The notes under the pieces: model-generated
Database searches by the model: none
What the model saw: only the letters and a program-made list of their open reading frames with translations
What the model was told of the DNA's origin: nothing
Assembly: GCA_026398285.1 (NCBI GenBank)
Contig: JAPLTI010000144.1
Location: forward strand, 1-7,285
Length of the DNA stretch: 7,285 nt
Direction of reading: 5' to 3'
Source of the DNA: Verrucomicrobiota bacterium
GTDB taxonomy: Bacteria; Verrucomicrobiota; Verrucomicrobiia; Chthoniobacterales; Terrimicrobiaceae
In this document: positions 1-5,771 of the stretch, in pieces
Numbering within the stretch: the stretch's first letter is position 1
Layout: the number at the start of each line of letters is the position of its first letter
Made by a program: the position numbers and the translations under genes

Positions 1-54
1 TGCCGGGTTTTCACCAACCGCGCGGCAACACTGTATCTATGAGCAACACGAATC

Positions 55-84
55 GACAGAATTATGGATGTCAGAATCATTGAA
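55..84. repeat. Imperfect 15-bp tandem pair
   Basis: Two adjacent 15-base units, GACAGAATTATGGAT (55-69) and GTCAGAATCATTGAA (70-84), match at about 11 of 15 positions. The shared core is CAGAAT followed by an AT-rich tail. It is weak alone, but it is one of three such pairs in the upstream region. Confidence 0.35.
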
Positions 85-101
85 GAGGACCGTGAATGAC
101 G

Positions 102-159
102 CTCTGTAGCGGCTGTCTATGACTGCCGAATCCGTCGCTCACAGAGACGCTGCTACAGC
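102..159. repeat. REP-like nested palindrome
   Basis: The outer arms are CTGTAGC at 104-110 and its exact complement GCTACAG at 152-158. Inside lies a second hairpin, with CGGCTGTC (110-117) pairing with GACTGCCG (121-128) around a TAT loop, 7 of 8 pairs matching. An arrangement of short GC-rich arms bounded by CTGTAG and CTACAG is typical of dispersed REP-like intergenic elements in bacteria with many repeats. It could form a cruciform or an RNA hairpin. There is no T-run after it, so it is not a classic intrinsic terminator. Copy number elsewhere in the genome is unknown from this window. Confidence 0.5.
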
Positions 160-193
160 ACCCGCGCGTCAGCGCCATCGTTTACTGAGGGTA

Positions 194-217
194 GGGTCGG
201 CGCGCCGCCGCTGACCC
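194..217. repeat. GC-rich inverted repeat
   Basis: GGGTCGGC (194-201) and GCTGACCC (210-217) are complementary at 7 of 8 positions with an 8-base GC-only loop. A strong hairpin is possible in RNA or single-stranded DNA. No T-tract follows, so terminator activity is not supported. It lies 35 bases after the nested palindrome and may belong to the same repeat region. Confidence 0.35.
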
Positions 218-345
218 ATTTGCGCGGCAACGCCGCCATTGCATCAGGCAGGAACGCCGCTTTGCGGCTGAAAAATGGATCATGCGAGGACGATGAACCC
301 TCCCAGAATTACGAATCGCGCTACCGCGCGCCACTCCCTAAAAAA

Positions 346-369
346 ATGATTTTGCTGTCCATGATTTTG
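346..369. repeat. Direct repeat ATGATTTTG, 15-bp spacing
   Basis: ATGATTTTG occurs at 346-354 and again at 361-369, so the period is 15 bases, with CTGTCC between the copies. The TGTCC word recurs in the repeat pair at 438-473. A link to mobile-element ends is inference only. Confidence 0.4.
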
Positions 370-437
370 TCAAAATTCCGCAACTTCTCGCGCCGTAGTC
401 GCTTTGCGCGTCGACGGAATCCCCATTCTTGGCTAAA

Positions 438-473
438 ATGTCCATTTTCTTAAACAGATGTCCGTTTTCTTAA
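438..473. repeat. 16-bp direct repeat pair before the operon
   Basis: ATGTCCATTTTCTTAA (438-453) and ATGTCCGTTTTCTTAA (458-473) match at 15 of 16 positions and are separated by four bases, giving a 20-base period (about two helical turns). The pair ends 17 bases before the earliest start of the sialidase-like gene. Two readings are possible: a tandem protein-binding site controlling the operon, or the repeated transposase-binding words found near the ends of some insertion sequences such as the IS21 type. The sequence does not decide between them. Confidence 0.5.
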
Positions 474-489
474 TCAAGTTGGGCTTCGT

Positions 490-2361
490 TTGAGAGTGGA
501 TGCCAAGAAAATCATCCCTGTGAAACACTCCTTAACTCTTGAAAAAAACGATAACCGTCATGCTGCGCAGGGAGTCCGATTGCCGCTCCAGCCGGGCTAT
601 GCGGACCAGCCGTATGTGGTCATACTCAAAGACGGCTCGTGGCTTTGTGTCGTGACGAGTGCGGATGGTCACGAGGGGGATTCCTCGCAGGGCGTGTTTG
701 CAATGCGCTCTTTGGATCAGGGGAAAACCTGGAGTGCGCCGGTGAAGTTGGAGCCGGCTGGTTCGCCTGAGAACTCCTACGCCGTGGCACTCGTGACGCC
801 TAGCGGGCGGGTTTATTGTTTCTACAATTTCAACACGGACAATGTGCGCGAGGTGAAGACCGAGGATGGTGGTGCTTTCGAGCGTGTGGATTCGCTCGGT
901 GACTATGTGTTCCGCTACTCGGATGATGGCGGCCTGACCTGGTCGGCCAAGCGGCATACGATTCCCGTGCGGGAGTTCGCCTGCGACCGCAACAATGTCT
1001 ATGGCGGCAAAGTCCGGTTTTTTTGGAATGTCGGCCGTCCTTGCGTTCGTGCCAACGGGGAGGTGGTGATCCCGCTCCACAAGGTCGGTGCCATGGGTGC
1101 CGGCTTCTTCGCCCAAAGCGAGGGGGCATTTATTTGCTCGCCGAATATCCTCACAGAATCCGATCCCGAAAAAATCCGCTTCGAGACGCTTCCTGACGGC
1201 GAGCATGGCTTGACCACGCCGGCCGGAGGTGGCCGCATCGCCGAGGAGCACAGTGTGGTCGAGTTGAGTGATGGTTCGCTTTATTGTGTTTACCGCAGCG
1301 TGGACGGTTGGCCGGTCCACACGCACAGCCGCGATGGCGGGCGCACATGGGAACCGCCCCAATACAAGACCTACACGCCGGGCGGTCGCCGTATGAAAAA
1401 TCCCCGCGCCGCCAATTTCGTCTGGAAGCTTTCGGGTGGTCGGTATCTTTACTGGTTCCACAATCACGGCGGTGCGTTCATTCGTGCCTTGGGTGGTCAT
1501 TCCTCGCTGCCGAACGGCCTCTCGCCGGTGAATGGCCGCTCACCCTACGATGACCGAAATCCGGTTTGGATCAGCGCAGGCCGCGAAATCGACGGGCCGA
1601 ATGGCAAAGTGCTCGAGTGGACACAACCCGAAATCCTTCTCTACGACGACGACCACATGGTGCGCATGAGCTACCCGGACCTTGTCGAGCAGGACGGAAA
1701 GGTGTGGTTCACCGAGACGGATAAAATGAATGCCCGCATCCACGCTCTGGATCCGGATTTTCTGAAGCAGATTTTCAGCTCGTTCGACGATGGCGCCGCC
1801 CGCAAAGCAGAGCCGGCTCAACATGCCTCTCGCCATGCGAACGACGCCTGGCACATGCCTCTCAATCCGTTGCCCAATCTCCTTGAGCGTGATTTTCAGT
1901 CTTTCACTTGCGGAACAAAAGACCCGCGCGCCGGTATCACCTTGGAGTTCTCCATCGATGGATTGCCGGATGACGGGGAAGTCCTTTTCGACAGCCGCAA
2001 CGCCGAGGGCGCAGGGATTCTCCTCCGGGCCATATCAAGAGGGCGCATTGAAGCTGTGCTCTCGGATGGACGCACAGTTAGCTTATGGGCGAGTGACTCC
2101 GATTGTTTGGACCCTGTCGAAACGAATCATGTCAGCGTGATCATCGACGGTGGACCGAAGTTGATTCTGTTCGTCCTCAATGGAGCCCTATGCGACGGCG
2201 GCGACGAGCGCCAGTTCGGCTGGGGGCGCTACAATCCCGCGCTGCGGACCATCGATGGCGCCTCGGAAGCCGCTGTGTCGGCATGCGTGAGCGAAGTCGC
2301 GATTCACACCCGCGCCTTGCTCGTAAATGAGTGCACGCGGAAAAGCCTCTCGATCCATTAA
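490..2361 (+). CDS. Sialidase-like Asp-box protein with C-terminal LamG-like domain
   Basis: This is a probable six-bladed propeller glycosidase of the sialidase (BNR/Asp-box) type. Three Asp boxes of the form S-x-D-x-G-x-T-W are visible at residues 74-81, 144-151 and 280-287. Arg269 and Arg306, in settings like those of sialidase catalytic arginines, and an acidic EEH near 252-254 add support. Residues 380-425 (QPE, then MSYPDL, then TETDK) form a further conserved-looking block. From about 470 to 615 the strand-rich sequence resembles a LamG/concanavalin-A-like domain, as in other secreted or sugar-binding hydrolases. No signal peptide or membrane segment is seen, which is unusual for a sialidase. 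The start is uncertain: TTG at 490, GTG at 496 and GTG at 520 are in frame, none with a good ribosome site, and an in-frame stop at 451-453 limits extension. Sialic acid as substrate is not proven, because many such proteins act on other glycans. It is the first gene of the operon, 30 bases before the aldolase. Confidence 0.8.
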   Translation: MRVDAKKIIPVKHSLTLEKNDNRHAAQGVRLPLQPGYADQPYVVILKDGSWLCVVTSADGHEGDSSQGVFAMRSLDQGKTWSAPVKLEPAGSPENSYAVALVTPSGRVYCFYNFNTDNVREVKTEDGGAFERVDSLGDYVFRYSDDGGLTWSAKRHTIPVREFACDRNNVYGGKVRFFWNVGRPCVRANGEVVIPLHKVGAMGAGFFAQSEGAFICSPNILTESDPEKIRFETLPDGEHGLTTPAGGGRIAEEHSVVELSDGSLYCVYRSVDGWPVHTHSRDGGRTWEPPQYKTYTPGGRRMKNPRAANFVWKLSGGRYLYWFHNHGGAFIRALGGHSSLPNGLSPVNGRSPYDDRNPVWISAGREIDGPNGKVLEWTQPEILLYDDDHMVRMSYPDLVEQDGKVWFTETDKMNARIHALDPDFLKQIFSSFDDGAARKAEPAQHASRHANDAWHMPLNPLPNLLERDFQSFTCGTKDPRAGITLEFSIDGLPDDGEVLFDSRNAEGAGILLRAISRGRIEAVLSDGRTVSLWASDSDCLDPVETNHVSVIIDGGPKLILFVLNGALCDGGDERQFGWGRYNPALRTIDGASEAAVSACVSEVAIHTRALLVNECTRKSLSIH

Positions 2362-2391
2362 CCTTGATCAACCACACACACACCATCCCAT

Positions 2392-3150
2392 ATGCCAGCA
2401 ACCAAAAATAAACTTCGCGCCGGACAACCAGTTTTCGGCGCATGGACACTAACCGGCCATGCGGCCATCGTTGAAATCATGGCCGGTGAGGGCTTTGATT
2501 TCGTCTGTGTCGACATGGAACACACGCCGACTTCGCGGAGTGATTTCTATCATGCCGCACTTGCCACGAAAGGAACGGGATGCGACCTCCTGGCGCGCCT
2601 TCCATCCTGTGATGCAGACCTTGCCAAGCAGGTGCTCGATTTGGGAGCTGCCGGCATCATTGTGCCATCGGTCAACACGCCGGAGGAGGCCGCCAAGGCG
2701 GTGGCGATTGCAAAATTTCCGCCCGATGGAGTTCGTGGCGCCTCGCTGTGCCGCGCAACGGGTTTTGGGAGTCATTTCGCTGAATACTTTTCCGCCCACA
2801 ACCGCGATGTCGTGGTGGTAGTGATGCTTGAGCATGTTGATGCCGTGCGAAACGCGAAGGCGATTCTCGCCACGCCGGGTATCGATGCCGCGCTGATCGG
2901 GCCGTATGATTTGTCTGCCTCGATGGGCTTGGCCGGTCAACTCGACCACCCTGATGTTTTGGCAGCCCAAGCTTCGATTCTGGAGGCGTGCCTGGAGAGC
3001 GGTGTTGCGCCGGGGCTTCATGTGGTGCCGGTGGACCCGGCGGAAGTGCGCCGTCGCCTTGACCAAGGATTCCGTTTTCTCCCATGCGGTCTCGACACGC
3101 TCTTCATCCGTGAAGGATGCCGCCGCATGCTCGGCGCGCGCAATGCGTGA
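2392..3150 (+). CDS. HpcH/HpaI family 2-keto-3-deoxy acid aldolase
   Basis: A metal-dependent class II aldolase of 252 residues, the usual family length. These enzymes split 2-keto-3-deoxy sugar acids or 4-hydroxy-2-keto acids into pyruvate and an aldehyde in the cytosol. The DMEH motif places the catalytic His at 44. Arg69 matches the pyruvate-binding Arg, Glu147 (MLEH) and Asp173 (GPYDLS) match the metal ligands, and the PxGVRG segment at 111-116 is also typical. The residue two before the metal Glu is Met145, where HpcH and HpaI carry Gln. Directly downstream is a sugar-acid dehydratase whose product would be a fitting substrate, so a role like that of GarL, RhmA (YfaU) or a 2-keto-3-deoxygalactonate aldolase is likelier than aromatic degradation. 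The ATG start is clear, though the ribosome site is weak. The exact substrate is not known. Confidence 0.88.
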   Translation: MPATKNKLRAGQPVFGAWTLTGHAAIVEIMAGEGFDFVCVDMEHTPTSRSDFYHAALATKGTGCDLLARLPSCDADLAKQVLDLGAAGIIVPSVNTPEEAAKAVAIAKFPPDGVRGASLCRATGFGSHFAEYFSAHNRDVVVVVMLEHVDAVRNAKAILATPGIDAALIGPYDLSASMGLAGQLDHPDVLAAQASILEACLESGVAPGLHVVPVDPAEVRRRLDQGFRFLPCGLDTLFIREGCRRMLGARNA

Positions 3151-3183
3151 AGTGTTGCGAACCCGCAAGGCCCCTGAAATTTT

Positions 3184-4302
3184 ATGAAAATCACCAAGCT
3201 CGAAACCTTTCACATCCGGCCGCGCTGGTTGTTTCTGAAAATCCACACCGACGCCGGCATTGTCGGCTGGGGTGAACCAGTGCTTGAAGGCCGCGCCCGC
3301 ACGGTCGAGACGGCGGTGCATGAACTCGGGCGTATCCTCATCGGCGAGGATCCGACGCGCATCGAGCACCTTTGGCAGCGATGCTATCGAGGTGGTTTTT
3401 ATCGCGGCGGGCCGATCATGACATCGGCCCTTTCAGGCATCGAGCAGGCGTTGTGGGACATCAAAGGCAAGGCGGCGGGATTGCCTGTGCATGAGATGCT
3501 CGGTGGTCGCGTGCGCGACAGGATTCGCCTCTACGGTTGGCTCAACATCGCGGGAACTGGCGATTATGTTTCAGAGGTCGCCAAAGCGGTCGGCGACCGG
3601 GATTTCACGGCCTACAAATTCGTGCCCGTGCCAGCCTGCGAACCGATCGAGACACCGCGTTTCATCGACGAGGTTGTTGAGACTGTGGCAAATCTCCGCA
3701 AGACGCTGGGCAATGACATCGACATGGCGCTCGATTTTCACGGCCGCTGCACTCCGGCGGTGGCAAAGCAGCTCTGCCGCGCGCTCGAGCCGTTTCGCCC
3801 GATGTTCATCGAGGAACCCGTGCTGCCAACCAACCCTCGGGCGATGAGGGAGATCAAAGAGTCCACGACCATTCCAATCGCCGCCGGTGAGCGTTTGTTT
3901 ACGCGCTGGGACTTCAGCGACCTGCTGCACAGTCAATCGGTGTCGATCATCCAGCCCGACCTCTCGCATGTCGGTGGCATCTTCGAGGCGCGCAAAATTG
4001 CCGCGATGGCCGAGATTCACGACATCGTCATCGCGCCGCATTGCCCGCTCGGGCCGGTCGCCTTGGCGTCCTGCCTGCAACTCGATGCCTGCACACCGAA
4101 TTTCCTCTGCCAGGAGCACCTCACGCTGGGCGAGGGGATTCTCAAGGAACCGATCCAGGTCGAGCAAGGTTATGCGCTCATTCCCGACAAGCCCGGACTC
4201 GGCGTCGAGGTGGATGAGGAAAAACTCGAAAAGTTGGTTTTCGACGGGCTCTGGAACACGCCGGAGTTTACCCGCAAGGACGGCTCGGTGACCGAGTGGT
4301 GA
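3184..4302 (+). CDS. dgoD: Galactonate dehydratase-like enzyme (mandelate racemase/enolase superfamily)
   Basis: Catalyses dehydration of an aldonic acid to its 2-keto-3-deoxy acid; for DgoD this is D-galactonate to 2-keto-3-deoxy-D-galactonate. As I recall E. coli DgoD (382 residues), this 372-residue protein matches it along its length: the N-terminal MKIT, the capping-domain GWGEPV and EGRART (29-40), FYRGGPI (72-78), and a C-terminal SVxEW. Metal ligands are Asp184, Glu210 and Glu236; His186 in DFH and His286 in APHCPLGP are the expected acid and base, and Glu311 is also kept. Two segments differ: about 146-160, after the strand ending in YKF, and about 312-330, where the protein is shorter than DgoD. 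Both lie near where substrate choice could be set, so another C6 or C5 aldonate is possible. It starts 33 bases after the aldolase stop and fits with it as consecutive pathway steps. Confidence 0.87.
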   Translation: MKITKLETFHIRPRWLFLKIHTDAGIVGWGEPVLEGRARTVETAVHELGRILIGEDPTRIEHLWQRCYRGGFYRGGPIMTSALSGIEQALWDIKGKAAGLPVHEMLGGRVRDRIRLYGWLNIAGTGDYVSEVAKAVGDRDFTAYKFVPVPACEPIETPRFIDEVVETVANLRKTLGNDIDMALDFHGRCTPAVAKQLCRALEPFRPMFIEEPVLPTNPRAMREIKESTTIPIAAGERLFTRWDFSDLLHSQSVSIIQPDLSHVGGIFEARKIAAMAEIHDIVIAPHCPLGPVALASCLQLDACTPNFLCQEHLTLGEGILKEPIQVEQGYALIPDKPGLGVEVDEEKLEKLVFDGLWNTPEFTRKDGSVTEW

Positions 4303-4324
4303 AATTCAAAACAAAGCGAACAAC

Positions 4325-4774
4325 ATGATATTAGACACATTGCAAAACTCCGCAGTCGCCGAGGCGCTGCATCCGCATTTTCCGAAAGCCTTCGCGCGCT
4401 TGCGTGAGCTGGTCTTGCAGGCCGACCTGCCCGAGGGCCGCATCGACATCGAGGGTGATGACATTTTTGCTGTTGTGATGAAAGGCTTCGGCAAGCCGAG
4501 AGAGGATGCCCGCATGGAGACGCATCGCCGCTACATCGACATTCAATACATAGTCGATGGCGAGGACCTCATGGGATGGATGCCGCTCGCCGAGAGCCGC
4601 GCTCCGCTGGGCTACGATGATAAAAAGGATGTCGAGTTTTACAAAGACCGCCCGGCTTGTTGGTTGAATGTTCGACAGGGACAGTTCGTGGTCTTTTTTC
4701 CCGCCGATGTCCATGCTCCCACGGCCAATGAGGGTCAGCCTTTCACCAAAATCGTGGTGAAGGTTGCTGTTTGA
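4325..4774 (+). CDS. YhcH/YjgK/YiaL family protein (probable sugar anomerase)
   Basis: A small cytosolic protein of 149 residues, full length for the YhcH/YjgK/YiaL (DUF386) family, which has a cupin-like barrel. Family members sit in nan, yia and ebg operons. E. coli YhcH (NanQ) has been described as a sialic acid anomerase, and EbgC is the small subunit of the evolved beta-galactosidase. Visible signatures are ETHRRYIDIQ (65-74), with Glu65, His67, Tyr70 and Asp72, and FFPADVHAP (124-132), with Asp128 and His130. These charged residues probably bind a metal or the sugar. The gene begins 22 bases after the dehydratase and ends 10 bases before the dehydrogenase ATG, so translation of the pair may be coupled. 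The likely job here is interconverting anomers of the released sugar. The substrate is not known. Confidence 0.87.
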   Translation: MILDTLQNSAVAEALHPHFPKAFARLRELVLQADLPEGRIDIEGDDIFAVVMKGFGKPREDARMETHRRYIDIQYIVDGEDLMGWMPLAESRAPLGYDDKKDVEFYKDRPACWLNVRQGQFVVFFPADVHAPTANEGQPFTKIVVKVAV

Positions 4775-4784
4775 TTTTCATTCC

Positions 4785-5747
4785 ATGAAACCCAAAGTTC
4801 TTATCACCAATTATGTCCCGGACGACCATCTCGAGCCGCTCCTCGGATTAGCGGAAATCATCAAAGGCCCGTCTGGTGGCCCGATGTGCTCGCGCGAGGA
4901 GGTTCTCGCACTCGCGCCGGAACTTGTCGGGATCATCAACCAGCACGAACTCGCGGTGAACCGGGAACTACTCGCCGCCGCGCCGAAGCTGCGCATCGTG
5001 GCGAATGTGGCCATCGGCTACAATAACCTCGACATCGCCGCGCTCGATGAGGCCGGCGTCTGGGCCAGCAACAGTCCCGATGCATTCTGTGAACCTGTCG
5101 CAGACCACGCCATCGCATTGCTGCTCGCAGTCGCCCGCCGCGTGCCCGAAGCGGATGCCTATGTGCGCTCCGGTCAGTGGGCGAGGGATGGATTTCAACC
5201 CGGACCATGGGATGGGATGCTGCTCGGTGGCAAAACTATTGGCATCTTTGGCTTCGGCCAGATCGGCCGAGGAGTTGCCAAGCGCGCCGAGGCCTTCGGC
5301 ATGCGCGTCATTTTCCACAACACCAGCGGACAAAACGATCCGCGCTATCGCACGCTCGAGGCTTTGCTCGCCGAATCCGATGTAGTGAGCCTCCATGTCC
5401 CCTTGGTGCCCGCGACGCGTCATCTTCTCAATGCGGAAAGCATCGCGCTTATGAAACGCGGAGCGATCGTGCTCAACATGGCGCGCGGTCCGGTGATCGA
5501 TGAAAATGCTCTCGCTGCCGCCCTGGCCAGCGGCCATCTCGGCGGCGCCGGCATGGATGTCGCCGAGAACGAGCCGCAAATTCACCCCGGACTCCTCGCG
5601 CAAAAGAATGTCGTCTTCAGCCCCCACATCGGCGGTGGCACGGTCGAAAGTCGCAAGCAAGCGCGCCTCACTTGCGCACGCAATGTCGCCGAAGTCCTGC
5701 AAGGTCGCATGCCGATCAATCCTGTGAACCACCCGAAGAATCGCTGA
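4785..5747 (+). CDS. D-isomer-specific 2-hydroxyacid dehydrogenase (glyoxylate/hydroxypyruvate reductase type)
   Basis: Reduces a 2-keto acid to the D-2-hydroxy acid with NAD(P)H in the cytosol. From the ATG at 4785 the protein has 320 residues, normal for the family. An in-frame TTG at 4764 lies inside the preceding gene and is less likely. The Rossmann motif GFGQIG is at 156-161, and the catalytic triad is Arg234 (ARGPVID), Glu263 (ENEP) and His281 (SPHIGG). The second strand ends in FHNTSG (177-182), without the acidic residue that favours NAD, so NADP(H) use is plausible. The closest known types are glyoxylate/hydroxypyruvate reductases (GhrB-like) and 2-ketogluconate reductases. In this operon it could reduce hydroxypyruvate, glyoxylate, a 2-keto aldonate or a product related to the aldolase reaction; the sequence does not say which. 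Confidence 0.9.
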   Translation: MKPKVLITNYVPDDHLEPLLGLAEIIKGPSGGPMCSREEVLALAPELVGIINQHELAVNRELLAAAPKLRIVANVAIGYNNLDIAALDEAGVWASNSPDAFCEPVADHAIALLLAVARRVPEADAYVRSGQWARDGFQPGPWDGMLLGGKTIGIFGFGQIGRGVAKRAEAFGMRVIFHNTSGQNDPRYRTLEALLAESDVVSLHVPLVPATRHLLNAESIALMKRGAIVLNMARGPVIDENALAAALASGHLGGAGMDVAENEPQIHPGLLAQKNVVFSPHIGGGTVESRKQARLTCARNVAEVLQGRMPINPVNHPKNR

Positions 5748-5771
5748 CACGAAATATTTACCCCAATTCAC

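Larger units (their letters stand above)
1..489. other. Upstream non-coding region with repeats
   Basis: No convincing gene is seen in this stretch. The reading frames across it are short, begin at rare start codons and resemble no protein I recognise. It contains a nested palindrome, a GC-rich hairpin and three imperfect direct-repeat pairs, listed separately. Composition shifts from GC-rich (about 110-260) to AT-rich (about 340-480) next to the first gene, so the operon promoter probably lies in the last 150 bases. I could not find a clear pair of -35 and -10 boxes there. The mixture of palindromes and repeated short words suggests repeat elements or relics of mobile-element ends rather than a decayed gene, but no transposase sequence is present. 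Confidence 0.6.

Noticed and set aside
2..109. 35-codon frame entering from the left edge and ending at TAG 107-109
   Set aside because: Could be the tail of an upstream gene, but it is short, unrecognised and its stop falls in the palindrome; not enough to call.
220..453. 77-codon frame before the first gene
   Set aside because: It starts at TTG without a ribosome site, is Arg- and Ser-rich, and runs through repeats; its repeated MIL words only reflect the DNA repeat at 346-369.
367..456. Promoter boxes such as TTGTCA at 367 or TTGGCT at 429
   Set aside because: No -10-like hexamer occurs at suitable spacing from either; calling a promoter would be guesswork.
532..1500. 322-codon antisense frame
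   Set aside because: Lies wholly inside the sialidase-like gene, has no family features, and is explained by codon bias in GC-rich DNA.
2449..3369. 306-codon antisense frame
   Set aside because: Spans the aldolase gene and the start of the dehydratase gene in reverse; no recognisable motif.
4764..4784. Earlier TTG start for the dehydrogenase
   Set aside because: It lies within the end of the preceding gene and adds seven residues not typical of the family; ATG at 4785 gives the standard N-terminus (MKPKVLIT).
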